A DNA stretch of 64,000 nucleotides from Sordariomycetes sp. S80-01Y (taxonomy: Eukaryota; Ascomycota; Sordariomycetes). The stretch lies in the NCBI GenBank assembly GCA_037042185.1, contig JAXQJY010000024.1:620001-684000 (forward strand), given 5' to 3'. The notes under the pieces are model-generated. The model was not told the DNA's origin, did no database searches, and worked only from the letters and a program-made list of their open reading frames with translations. Positions 1 to 11,156 of this stretch are shown piece by piece. The position numbers were made by a program, and so were the translations under genes. Each line of letters begins with the position of its first letter. The first letter of the stretch is position 1.

Positions 1-442
1 GCAACCGTTGTTTTTGCAGCCTTCCTTTCTACGAGTAGATGCAATTTCTTACCTGGAGGAAAAGGGTAATCTGTGTAGCAGCCCTGATATGTGAGCGACG
101 ATCTGACACGGGGCCGCCTCGGAACTTACTCTGTCTACCGAGACGTTTGCCTGCGTGTCTGCCAGAGTCAGCTTTCGTACTACCGCCCTTCCCAACCCGC
201 TACACACCTTTCAGAACACTAAGCGTCTCCTCGTCATCAGTGTAGTGCCACAGCCCACCGACGTACGAGCTCCGCTCAAAGCCCGTGGCGTCGAAGCCCG
301 CCTCGGTCAGGTTCTTGACAGCCACGATCCCCATAGCACCTGTTTGCTCGCAGTCAGTGAAATCCACGTCTGCCCGCGGAAACCTCAACGCACCCAGTCC
401 AACGACGGCAACGGTCTGCCCTTTCACCGGTGAGGCCGTCAT
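1..442 (-). CDS. flavin-containing monooxygenase, N-terminal part (runs off the left edge)
   Basis: Family role: flavin monooxygenases use FAD, NADPH and O2 to oxygenate N, S or carbonyl substrates. The start codon is at 442. Visible exons are 442-394, 339-208, 158-130 and 83-53; introns are 393-340, 207-159, 129-84 and one from 52 running off the edge. All three complete introns have GT..AG ends, and CTGAC branch-like sites are visible in the first two. Joining the first two exons restores a GxGxxG dinucleotide-binding motif (GLGAMG, about residues 15-20). It is followed by the FMO-typical stretch around FERSSYVGGLWHY and then by GCYTDYPFPP. Only about 80 residues are present; the NADPH site and the FMO signature lie outside the window. 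The density of introns, with exons of 29 and 31 nt, is unusual. The substrate cannot be inferred. Confidence 0.8.
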
Positions 443-1353
443 CGTGGTGGCAGCTTCGTGTGTCGACTGGGGCCTCTGCAGGGACTCGACATCTCAAGCG
501 AAGAAGAGAACAGACCAACGACGGGCGATGTATAAGGAGGAGATCAGAAAGATGTCAGGTTCCCAAACTGGCTCGTCTCCTGGTGAAAAGGAAATAGTCT
601 CCAAAAAAGGACGTCAGTGAAGCACCCCCAAGCGCTGACCGGGGTGTCGGCGATTAGACTGCAGGTCTTCACCTCGAGCATCCATCCCCCCCCACACACC
701 TGCGTGCAGTGCAGCGCAGCGCAGCGAGAGTCCTCTGCCCGGCCGACGCCCGTCCGCCGCCAAGGCCGACCCAGCGACACGGTTCGCCCGTTCCAACGTC
801 CGAAGGCCCTGTCTTTACTTGCATTTGCATGGGAGAGGAGCCGGTCCTCCCTCCGCGCGCGCCGGCAGCGATGGCGGCCCCTGTGGTCTGCTGGCTGGCT
901 GGCTGGATCGCTGACTGGGACGCCCGGGAGTGGTGCGACGACTGCTGTGGAAGCCAGCTGTGGTTGTCAGGAGCCAACTCGGTGGCATCGCGACAGGAGG
1001 TTGTGCGAGAACCCAGGCAGCGTCTCGTTGCCAGCGCAGCGCAGTCTTCATGCGCTACCGAAACAGGAATTCGAAACGTAGCGGATGTCGCCATCCAACT
1101 CGCTTACACGACACGCGCGCCATGTGCCCCCATCAGCCCATCGGCCAGCCAGCGAGGCGGCACTAACCATTAGCAGCACAGCCAGTGCTCACAGCGGTTG
1201 CGGCTCCCTCCTGGAGAACCGCATGCCGGCGCCCGTAAGCCCCGAAGACCCTGCCGTCCACAGCGGTCCGTGTACCTGCTGCACGCTCCGTAGCTGCTGT
1301 AGGCGCTCGCTGTCGAGGGCGCCACGTGCTTCCCGAAGGAGTCTACAGCGCGC

Positions 1354-1384
1354 ATCCGTTCATCCATCCATCCATCTCGTCAGC
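1354..1384. repeat. CATC microsatellite
   Basis: Four to five tandem CATC units within a pyrimidine-rich stretch around 1357-1378, followed by two imperfect CAGCCATCCCGT-like units. A simple-sequence repeat in the intergenic gap, with no function apparent. Confidence 0.6.
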
Positions 1385-1558
1385 CATCCCGTCAGCCCTC
1401 TTGACGAGACCATCGCTGCTGGCGCGCCGCACGGGTGATATCACGGTGGCTTGGGAAGTGCATTGGCTCGTCCGGACGCCAACGCTGCTTTCGATGCAGC
1501 TTCGGCCTGCAAATTACCTTCGTAGCGTCGAAATGCGGTCGCTTTCCGCGCTGGGGCG

Positions 1559-1581
1559 GTCCACGGTCCACGGTCCACGGT
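1559..1581. repeat. three tandem copies of a 7-mer (GGTCCAC)
   Basis: GGTCCAC is repeated three times without interruption just after 1558. It is a short intergenic tandem repeat. Confidence 0.7.
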
Positions 1582-1949
1582 TGTCGCTCGGTGGGGTCTC
1601 TTTTACGAGTGGCATCCCAGTCGGCGTCATGTTCGCCCGGCTTTCATGTGAAGCTCATCGCGATGAGGTGCCCGCTGTGACAAGTGGAGGCAGGCGTGTG
1701 TTGTTTCAAAGTCATTCAAAGGCTGAGCTATTACTACCACTAGTTCTAGTAGTACCCGGTCTTCCATAGACGGCAGCCCTCATCCCATCCTGCTCGTCCT
1801 ACACGTGTACCGTCAACACCAGACATTAACATCATCCGTCGTCCCGTCCGATACCCCCCCAGTCACTCTTAAATAAGCCTCGCGGGCAAACACTAGTCTG
1901 TAAACTCATAGGGATCCCCTCCCACCATCGAAGCTAGTCCGTCGCCAAT

Positions 1950-4869
1950 CTAAGGCTCCTGGGCAGCTTCCGGATCCTCCACCGTAGCGGGCAAATCCTC
2001 CATCCCGTCATCCAAGTCACTGCTTACGCCCTCGTTCACCACCTCTGCGCCCTTTGCTCTTCTCTTGCCCCTGGCCCTGGCGCCCTTTGCAGACCTGCGC
2101 TTCTTGGGCGCAGGGTCGTTGACTTCTTCCTGGGTGTCCTGGGGCGGGAGTTCCGGCAGTTCTTGGGATGGCTCCGAGGGATCCTCGATGGGGTCCTGGG
2201 AAAGCATGTTGGCCATCGGGGCCGGCTTCTTCGCCGAGGCGCGCTTCTTGCCGTACGTAGCCGTCTTCTTGCCGGGAGTCTTCTTGGAAAAGGGGCTCGC
2301 CTCGGCGTGGGGAACCGCGGCGTCGTCCGCTGCAGCAGCAACCTCGCCAGCCGCCGCCGCCGCTTCCTCTGCGGTGGCAGCTTCTGCAGCCTTGGTGGCA
2401 TCAGCCGCCTGCTCGATGGCGCTCACGAGGGCCGGGTCAATCTGGAGCTCCTGCTGCTCGGCAGGCTGCTCGTCATCCTCCATGTCCGCGTCGGCAACCC
2501 TCTCGTCGCTGATGGCCTCCGTCGACTTGGCCTTCTTCTTGGCGTCGGAGCGAGCATGCGGCGTCGCATTCGCCTGGAGGGCCTGCATCTCCTCAATGTC
2601 GTTGTAGTTCTCCCCATCCACGTCGGGCAGTTCGCCCTCGCGGTCGTACTGGTCGACGAGGTACTGCGCTGCGTCACGAGTTGACATGCGCTCCCAGCCA
2701 GGGACCGTCTTCTTCAGCCGAGTCCACAGCAGGATCTGCATCTTGCGCGGCCACTCCAGACGCCACGCACGATCGCAGAGCTTACTCCAGGGGACCTTGC
2801 TGTCAGCCGAAGCACTGGTCTTAGAGATGGCGAGGACCAGGCGGTAGCGCTCCGCGACGGGCATTTCCGTGAGCTGACGCCGAGCTTTCTCGAGATCAAA
2901 GGTGATCTGCGCGTCAGGCTGCAGCGACGCAAACTTGTCTTTGCTGTGCGTCTTGAGGTTCATGGCCTTCCACTTGGTGATGCACTGCAGGCGACTGCGC
3001 TTGCGGCCCATCAGCTCCGAGATGTTCTGCCAGTCAATAAGCTCTTCGTAAGACTTCTGCAGCAGCTGCCTATTTGGCTGCATAGCCCTGAGCTCATCAA
3101 TGGACGCCATCGAGGCCACAATGTGCATGGCAAGCTCGCCCTCCTCCTCCTGCGTCCAAGCATCCTTCTTCTGCTTATCGCCGCAAACAATGTAGTTTCG
3201 GTAGCGGTCGCGGAGGTCTTCAGGATGGCGGTTGATGATCTGACCAATCTTAGACCAAGACGTGCCGTGGACGTCGATGAGCTGGCGGAGCTCCTGATCC
3301 TGCTCAGGCGTCCAGGTACCGCGGGCGACGTAGTTGTGAAATTTCTTGCGAGTGATGTTGATGACCTTCTGGCGGTGGCGGTCGGGGCACTCGGCGAAGA
3401 GGCGAGACCAGAGCTGTTGGTGCCGCTCGCCAGCTTGGGTGCCTCCCGGTTCGTGGATCATCTACGCATGTTAGCAGTTGGCTTCCAATGTCAAGTTCGC
3501 GACGTACCTCGTTGACCTGGAATGGCGTCAAGTCATGCTCCTCGCCGAATTCCTTGATCTGCTTCCTGATCCTCGCCATCTCATCGTCCGTAAAACGACC
3601 TTTCGTGAAGCCCTCCATTCTGTTCTTTCTCTTAGGCTGATCCTCTTCGAAGCCGTCGTCATCGCCACCGTCCATGGAATACGAAAGCTTGGGGGAGTGC
3701 GGCTTCTGCTTCTTGGTCGCAGGCTTGGCCCTCTTCCTGGGCTTGGGCGTCATTGCAGCCGGTGAGGGGAGGTCCTCATCTGCGGGAGGCTGGTCGAAGA
3801 ACGTCGGCTTGGCCTTCTTCCGCGACGACTTGCGCCTGGAAACCGCTCCTGTCTCCTCCTTCAAGGCGCTGTCACTCCCATCCTGCGCCGCATCGTCCGC
3901 GTCGTCTTTGGCATCGGTCATGGACACGTCTGCCGCATCCGTCCCACCATTCGCGTTGCCGTTGACGTGCTCCTCCCAAGCCTGCCTGGCCACGTTCTCA
4001 ACCTCCTGGGAATCAGTCGGGTCGTCGCGCTGCGCACTAGGCTCGCGCGACCTCGACTGGCTCCTCCTGCGCAGATGAGCCACGGTGGGGGAGCGCTGCG
4101 GATCAGACTCGGCCGCAGCTTCTTCTTCCACCGCAGCAGCCAATTGAGCCGTACCGGACTTGGGGTCCTTGTGCAAGAATGCAGCGGCATCGTCGTCTTC
4201 GACAGCTTCCTCAACAGCTTCCGGGATACCTTGCGCCTTGCGCTTCTTGCGCTTGCTGGATTCGCCGTCAGACGACTTGCGCTTCCTCTTGCTATGCTGC
4301 GCTGACGCGTTCGGCTCTTCGCCCAGCTCGATCGAGCCAGCACGCGCTGATTCAGGCGTATCAATGGCGTCTTCGTGGTCGATGGACATTCTCTTTGCGC
4401 GTTTGTGGGCGCCTTCCTCGCGGGGCTGCTCTCCCTCGGCGGCCTTCTTCTTCTTTTTCTTGTCCTTCTTGCTCTTCTTGGTCGCAGACGGTTCTTCGAC
4501 GCTCATGGAAGCAGTTGGCGCTTGATTGTTCGATTCGTAGCTCGCGGCGTTGATGCTCGAGAAGGGCGCCTCGGCCGCGTTGCTGTCGAACATCTCCAAG
4601 GGCGGGAAGTCAGACTCCATGCCCTCGGGCGCGTCGTCGCCGTAGCGCTCGTCGAAATCACCCATACCATCGATAGGCTGGCCGTGCATGTCCGTCATCA
4701 TGTCGAATTGCGCTGCGTCGCCGTCTTTGTTGGACGCGTCGTTCGTGTTTCGGGCCTCGTTGTCGGCGTTGCTGGTGCCGGCTTCGCTGCTGGCGGTGCC
4801 CTTGGAGCCGAAGGGGTTGAAGAGCGACGAGACGCGAGTGATATCAGGCCATCTGCTGCCGCCCGACAT
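1950..4869 (-). CDS. Reb1/TTF-I-like Myb-domain DNA-binding protein
   Basis: Family role: Reb1/TTF-I proteins bind rDNA spacer sites, terminate RNA polymerase I and block replication forks in the nucleolus; some members also act at Pol II promoters. Two exons, 4869-3508 and 3461-1950, are joined over a 46-nt intron (GTACGT..TAG with a GCTAAC branch site), giving about 957 residues. The N-terminal 450 residues are acidic and lysine-rich low complexity with KRKRK-type nuclear signals. Exon 2 carries tandem Myb/SANT repeats: GTWTPEQDQELRQLIDVHG with the following WSKIG helix and RDRYRNY, then DAWTQEEEGELAMHI and a third SANT-like segment near MGRKRSRLQCITKWKAM. The C-terminus is Ala/Glu- and Lys-rich and disordered. 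The splice falls just before the first Myb repeat. Assignment to Reb1 rather than another Myb protein rests on this architecture. Confidence 0.85.
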
Positions 4870-5347
4870 GTGAGCTCGATGCGATGATGCGAATCGCGCG
4901 CCGCACGGTCGGTTTTGGTGATGCAGGGTAGGGAGAAATCGATGGCGGTGCGTATCGCCCTTTGCCAGTATGAGGTGAAAATGGAGGGTGGGCAGCTACC
5001 CGGCGGTGAGTTCAGTTCCTGAGCCAGAAAGCAGATGTGGGGCGGACCCAAATGAGTGGCAGCTGAGTGAGCAGGATGGGTGCCTGACATATCAGGTCTG
5101 AATCAGTATCGGGTTGCCCCCGGTGTCGTGGGCTCAGGTCGTGAGACAGACAGACATTCCGTGAAATTTGATTGAGAAATGGAACGGCCTTGTCCATGCC
5201 TTGCGGTGCTTTGTCTTGGGTTCTCTAGGAAACTCTAGGAAATCTATCAAGTGATGGTGTACACGTCATCCTACAGCTTCTTGACATAACTCATCCCCTT
5301 CATCAGCGACTTCGTCCAAGATCTCGCCAGGAGGTTCTCCAACTTCT
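4870..5347. other. upstream region of the Reb1-like gene
   Basis: 478 bp between the Reb1-like start codon and the stop codon of the ATPase gene, both on the minus strand. It should hold the Reb1-like promoter and the ATPase 3' UTR. No TATA box or further gene was seen. Confidence 0.5.
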
Positions 5348-7274
5348 TTACTTCTTCTCCTCTTCCTCCTCAGCTTGCTTGAGCTTGACAGTGACGCCTC
5401 TCCTCGACTGGTCAATCTCGTACTGACCACCCAGCACCAGATCTTTCGCCACCAGCTCTCTGGTACGGCCCAAGCTTTCAATATCCGCAATGCGCTGGAT
5501 AGTACCCTCCAGGTGCTCCTCGAAGCCCTCGACGGCGCAGATCTCTTGGAAGGCTCGGTGCATCGGCACGCTGCTCGCTCGAACCTCGGCTTGGCTGGTG
5601 ATGGTGACGAGGTTGAGGCTGTCGAGCTCACGGATGAAGTCGCATCGCGTCATGATCTCCTGGGCGATGTGGAACGGGTAGGATGGGAGGATGTGGCCAA
5701 TCTCCTGGTTGTAGGTCTCCATGTCCTTCTCCTTGTCGACTAAGGCCTTGGCCAAAACCATGGCGGCGGACTGCTTAGGGTCAGCATCGTCAACGGACAA
5801 CGGTCAAACATGGATCACTTACAGCCCACTTTTGCTGGTCCATCACATCATCATCCATCTCCATGCCCAAGATCCAGCATTGGTTGAGGAACCACCGCTT
5901 CTCAATCTCCTTGATCCTCTCGCAGGTGCCAAGCATGTCGTGGCTTCGGGCGACGCGATTCAGGAAGCTGACGCGACCACCAACGCGCTGATAGATCTTC
6001 TCCAGCATGTCTCCGGGGACGTCCTCTTGGAAGTAGCGCTTGCGGTACTTGGCGAGGGCGTCGATGGCGTCTTTCCTCGGGAGGTCGGTCACCGGAAGGA
6101 CCTCCATTCGTGTCGCGAGCTGCTTCAGTCGTTCGTAGACCCAGTAATCGTCCGAGTTGAATACCATAGTAACCAGGTTAGCCGCCGCCCACTGTTCAGC
6201 TCGTTGCTGCAGAAGCTCGATCAGATCGCGTCCTTCCTCCACGTTACGCAACAGGTGCATCTGGTTGACGATGACAATAAGCGGCTTCCTTCGCCACTCG
6301 CGCATCTTCATGGCGACCTTCTCCAGCTTGTTCAATGCTCGCTCAATGTCAAGCAGGGCGGTGCTTTCCCTGGGCCCTCGTTCGCTGAAGTAACCACCAA
6401 TGTAGTCCTCGTGGAACTCATAGTCGAGGGCCTTTCCGAGTCTGAGCCTAAAGATCTCCATCTCCGGGTGGGCCTCGAACATGGCCACGGCGTCACCGTC
6501 GATTCTGCGCATAGCTTCGATGAGCATGCTGCTCTTTCCGGAGCCTTTCTCACCGACCAACAGGAAGTAATGGCCAGAGATCTCGCCATTAACGATCCTG
6601 TTGACCTGCTCTTGCTCTGGTCGGACCACCCAGTGGTCCTCTTGCCCGCCAGCCGCGTGCGGGACGCCTTTGCCGATGGCGGCCATGTCCAGCACAGGGT
6701 CCCCAGGCTCGAAGGCGCGCTTCATCTTGCGTACTACTAACCACTTGTAGAACTTGTGGTAGCCGTATGCGGCCAGAGCAAAGCCAACGGCGAGGATGAA
6801 GACTGAGGCGAAGGTTGTCGCAGCGGATTCCCACATCTTAACGATGAGTGTGGGCTCATCGGGCTTGCCATGATCCTTTGGTGGCTCCTCTTTTGATTGC
6901 GGATGCCCAGCTGTGAGTCGTTAGCAGTTGTTCGTTGACTGAGCCTTGTGCATCTCAGTGGTCTTCAGCATAGCTGAGCCGAGGCGCCACATCCCGTCGA
7001 CCGCCCAATGGTCCCACATTGAGGCGCGTCGCGATGGCTAGATTGTCAAAGTCGCAATCGACCGAGATGGAAGGGCAAGGTTTGAGGGTGGCCATCAGTC
7101 TCACTTACCGTTGGTTCTAAGCCGCGTTATCGAGAACTGACGTCGATCGGGCTGCCATGTCAGCTGCACCCCAGGAAGCCGGGATGTAGTGACGCGGGTG
7201 CGCTGCAGTGAGACTCGGCTCCCCGATGGGGCAAGCAGGCGCGTGGCTAGACGCAGACCTTGCCGCTGCATCAT
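5348..7274 (-). CDS. mitochondrial membrane-anchored P-loop (AAA-type) ATPase
   Basis: Three exons: 7274-7109, 6910-5823 and 5770-5348. Introns are 7108-6911 (198 nt, TGCTAAC branch site near the acceptor) and 5822-5771 (52 nt). The product is 558 residues. Exon 1 encodes an Arg/Leu/Ser-rich presequence with no acidic residue in the first 40, typical of mitochondrial import. A single transmembrane helix lies at about residues 87-106 (TFASVFILAVGFALAAYGY). The ATPase domain has Walker A GEKGSGKSS at about 175-183 and a probable Walker B strand LIVIVNQMH, where Asn replaces the usual Asp. The C-terminal 140 residues (exon 3) look like a winged-helix region with an acidic-lysine tail. This resembles a fungal AAA family of unknown function; the inner-membrane location is inferred. 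The N-terminal exon was found from frame continuity and lies 270 nt upstream of the most obvious Met. Confidence 0.75.
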
Positions 7275-10200
7275 GGTGCCTTGAGTTGTCGAAAGCTATG
7301 GCGGGGCTTTCAGGAGCGGCATCGACCCATGGACGGTAAGGGTCACAAGCAAGGCGAGTTGGCGATGAGAGGTACGGGGACGGAGGTGGGCGTCGCGACG
7401 GGAAAACTGGTTCCCCCCTGAGACTAGGGCGATCTAAAACACCACGAGAGTGGCTCGACAGGGGTCTCAGCCGCGCAGATGGAGATCTCGACAGGCGTCC
7501 CCGAGCCTCGGACAAGAGATGGCACAACCCAAGAAAGAAATAGAGGTTGGAGTGGTCAAGTAACACCTATTGTCACAATGGCATGCTTGATTGGGGGAAG
7601 ATACGTATAGGATTGTTCTTGGTTCTCTTCACGTTGTACCTGGAAGGTGCTCGTGTGCCTAGTGGACACGTGATCCCACTTCCCGGTGCGTCTTCTCTTC
7701 AGTCTTTTTCTCTGCTATGCATTGTCGAAGCGCATCAATTCTTTCATACACTTGTCAACTGTGCACAAGTGATCTTTTAATTCACACAGGTGCATTTCGA
7801 GAAGTTGGTGATACATCAGAGTGTTTTGTTCTCGCTAACTGACTCACCACGAGTTTGCGGCCTCCAATTGACTTTGTGAGGTTAAGCTACAAAAATAGAT
7901 CCAACGTAATATTGTGATTTTCATGAACACTTGTATACCATATTGACCGGGAATCTGTTCACGAAGATGCACGCACCAACAGCGGAGGCTTTGGAGGGCA
8001 CATCGTCACGGCTACAGTCAGACGCAGGGTAGCGCCAACCCGACGGGAGCCGCACCCTCCCATGCCGGTATCAATACGTACAACTCTTTCCATATTGATG
8101 TCTTCCTAATCAAGTTTTCTGACATTTGTGAGACGCAGAAAGGTCCTGGAAGATTAAAGACGAAGGATCTCCTCCATGATGTTCTCCCTGGCCAAAGAAG
8201 CAAAGAGCGTTAGGAGTATTTTGTAGTTGTCATATCAACGTATCTGCCACTTGTAAATGGTCATGATGATTGGGGTCTATTTTCTCTCCTAATCAAAATG
8301 TAGAAATCATCAAGTTAAATTCTCTCGAGTCCTTGTGAAGCTGTGTACGCCCAGGCCCGTTGAATTCTCCCAACGGCCCGCATAGTGTCACTACCGCATT
8401 CCCTTGGGAAAAGGACCCAGGAGGAACCATAGAACTCGATTATGGTATATAAGCTGCAGTAGTACAGACATGGCTGGTATCTCCCTCGAGCCTCGCAATC
8501 ATCTGTCTCACACAGTCCCGCCCGGCGGCGGCAACCAGTTTCCCTACTGGTGCCTGTGGATGCTGTTGCGGACGAGGCGACGAAGTTCGGTCGGGGTAAG
8601 CAATCCCCAAGTCAAGTAGACATCTAGGATGCGGGCGAGAGCGATGAGGGCTAGCGCGGGGTGCTCGCTTGGTGCTCGGCTCTCACCAGCAGCGCCCCCG
8701 TCCATCGTGGATCTCCGGGCCACCATTAGTAATATGTTACTGCTTCACCGAGTTGGATAATACATACGAAAGCGGAGTTTTGGCGGTGAAGGATCTCAAG
8801 CGCCTAAGAATCTTCTTGATGGCGTCCGCTAGGATCACCAGGACCAAGTCGGCCATCGAAACGGTTGAAGTAGAAGGCATTTCCTACGATACGTGAGTAC
8901 ATTCCAATAAGAGGACAGCATACACGTCTTCGGAAGTAATGCGGGGACCAACGGGAAAGAGTTGTGGCACTGATAGTGGTTTTGATTATTTTTGTAGTAG
9001 TGTAGAGTCCCGGTTTCAACGAAGTGTTGGGGGAAAATTCAGGATAATGTCACTTGAGCTGGAGGTAGATGTGTGCTATTTGCGGTCATAGAGTCAATAA
9101 ATTCGTTCACAGTACCGTTCATAGAAGGTGCCATCTCTTGTTCGGACCAGTAATAGCCATCTATTTCGACGTTTCCTTCGTTCCTCGCCCTATTTGTTTC
9201 TTCACTCTGGGAAAAAGAATCCCGCAAGGTGTCAATGGAGGATCACGACAGCTACAGGGGCGAGTCTAAAAAATGCCGTGAACGGTAACCGAAAGCTCCG
9301 ATCTGGCAAAGAATGCCTCTACCATGGACTGGAACGACCCAGGACTCGGGCTTCATGTTCACAATGCCAATCTAGACCGAGGCAAGTCACCTGCATCTCC
9401 AAGAAATATATTGCATGTTCGGCCCTAAGTCCCTTTGGTGTCCCTTCGATGTCCTTGATGGAAGAAAACAGATGAAAGTCGGTGCATGGCTTTTGGAGCG
9501 CCTTGTTCGTTGCCTCGGTCTGATGTTCCTGTGACGGTCACAGTAAGGCGGTGGCTAATCAACAAGGACTCGAGAAGAAGGGGCTTCTGACGCCCAGCTA
9601 CTGTAAACATGGTCTCTTTGTAGCTTCAGACACATGCTGACAGTCTCGGTACGAGCATGGGCAACTCAGATGAGATTCCATTGTAGAGTCAATCAAGAGC
9701 TCCCTGTTGTTCTTGTCTATTTCCCCGTTCGCCATGATGCACAAAATCTCCCGCAACAGACTCAAGATCTGGGTGCGGAACGGTATTTACTTGGATGCGA
9801 AGCAAAAGCCCTCTAGATTTCATGTTCTTACCATAGCGCGTTGAGCGGTATCAAGCGGTGTGGCGACCCCGGAGAGACGTCTGGTGACGCGATCGTTCAG
9901 AGCGGAGACAAAGGCGAAGAAGGGTCCGGAAGGAATGCTGTTGATTCGAAGAGTCTATCCGCGGGACTAAAATGCCTGGAAGCACCAGAAGTGATGTTAG
10001 CAATCGCGTAATAAACCAAACATAGCGTGGGAAACAGCCTACTGGAGCTGATGGATGCATCGAAACAGAGAGGCCTTTGGCTAGGAAGGACTGGATACGA
10101 TGTATTTTGTGGGATCATAGAAGTGGTGTGGCACACTTCGACCGCTGTTCATGGGAATAAGCGAGCTCTTCAACATTTTGAGCACCTAGAGTACCGTGGC

Positions 10201-11156
10201 CTGAGAAGCCAGCACGCAACCACTACGCGTGCGTCGACATGCTCGCGTTTCCAATACGCAGGTCAGAGACTTCAGCATCTAGTTTCTAGTCTCTAGATTA
10301 AGCATATGAGTCACTATTAGCTGTTCAATGGTCCTAATATGCCAAACTCTGATTTATAAAGTGTCTTTCCTAAGCGCCGAATACGACTGCGTCGCAATGT
10401 GCGCCTCCATGAACAGAAAGAGGAGCAGGATCCTCCAAACGCTCAAAGCTGCGCATGAGAACCCGAAAGCTTTGTTTCTGTCCAGTAGGCTGACCTCTGG
10501 CAAGGACTGCTGGCAGCTCATACAGGAATGCCTGAGGTACGAATATCACTCCACTCAGAGCACGGTCTGATGACTATCTTGGTCCAGTGAACGACGGCCC
10601 AAGAGATGGGACGTTCTAGATGGGTGTAGTTAGCTGGGCTCCAACAGATACTGATCACCTACGCCCCGACAGGCCGGGGAAGCTCAGCGGCCCACTCTAG
10701 GCCTCTGAACTCACTTCCACTCAGGCTGCCTCTGACTAGAGGGCATCAGCGATGGCAGTTATAGTGAAGAACGCGGGTTAAACGGCTACCATGACCTCAG
10801 AAGAAGAAATAAACGGTATGAATGTATCAAAAGGCCATGTAAGCCATGTTCATGCAGACGCAAAAAGGAGCAAGCCACATATGGGGACGGAGTGAACAGC
10901 TGCGGAACAGCGAAGCTCTGCGGAACTTGTTGTAGCTCCCGCTTGTTTACCAGCGTGATCTCCTTTGGACTAAGCCCCCTCTGAACTTAGATCTCTTTGA
11001 AAGCCCCTCCTTTCCCCCACCTTCATCCTTTCTCTCCTTCTCCTCAACACTTGTCTATTCTCAGCCTCACCAGACAGGCTATCAACATACTCCCACCTAC
11101 TTCCGTTCTATTCAAGCCGCATCATCAAACTCCACAAACCAACATACCTCATCAAC
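7275..11156. other. 3.9 kb gap without a recognisable gene
   Basis: The gap separates two divergently transcribed genes. No open frame over about 110 codons looks like protein, and no tRNA or transposon termini were recognised. The stretch 7550-8400 is A/T-richer than the flanks. The last 150 bases (about 11000-11150) are a pyrimidine-rich tract with CTCCTTCTCC and similar runs, typical of a fungal promoter or leader for the rightward gene. Confidence 0.5.

Larger units (their letters stand above)
443..1949. other. gene-free gap between the monooxygenase start and the Reb1-like 3' end
   Basis: About 1.5 kb of GC-rich DNA. Several overlapping open frames exist on both strands, but none has protein-like composition or splice support. 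It contains short tandem repeats (listed separately) and should hold the promoter of the leftward monooxygenase gene and the 3' end of the Reb1-like transcript. Confidence 0.6.

Noticed and set aside
617-1173. Overlapping long open frames on both strands in the left gap
   Set aside because: They overlap in several frames in GC-rich DNA, have Arg/Pro/Ser-biased composition and no splice or domain support.
5721-6740. 339-codon plus-strand frame
   Set aside because: It is antisense to the conserved ATPase exon and its composition reflects the third-position bias of that gene.
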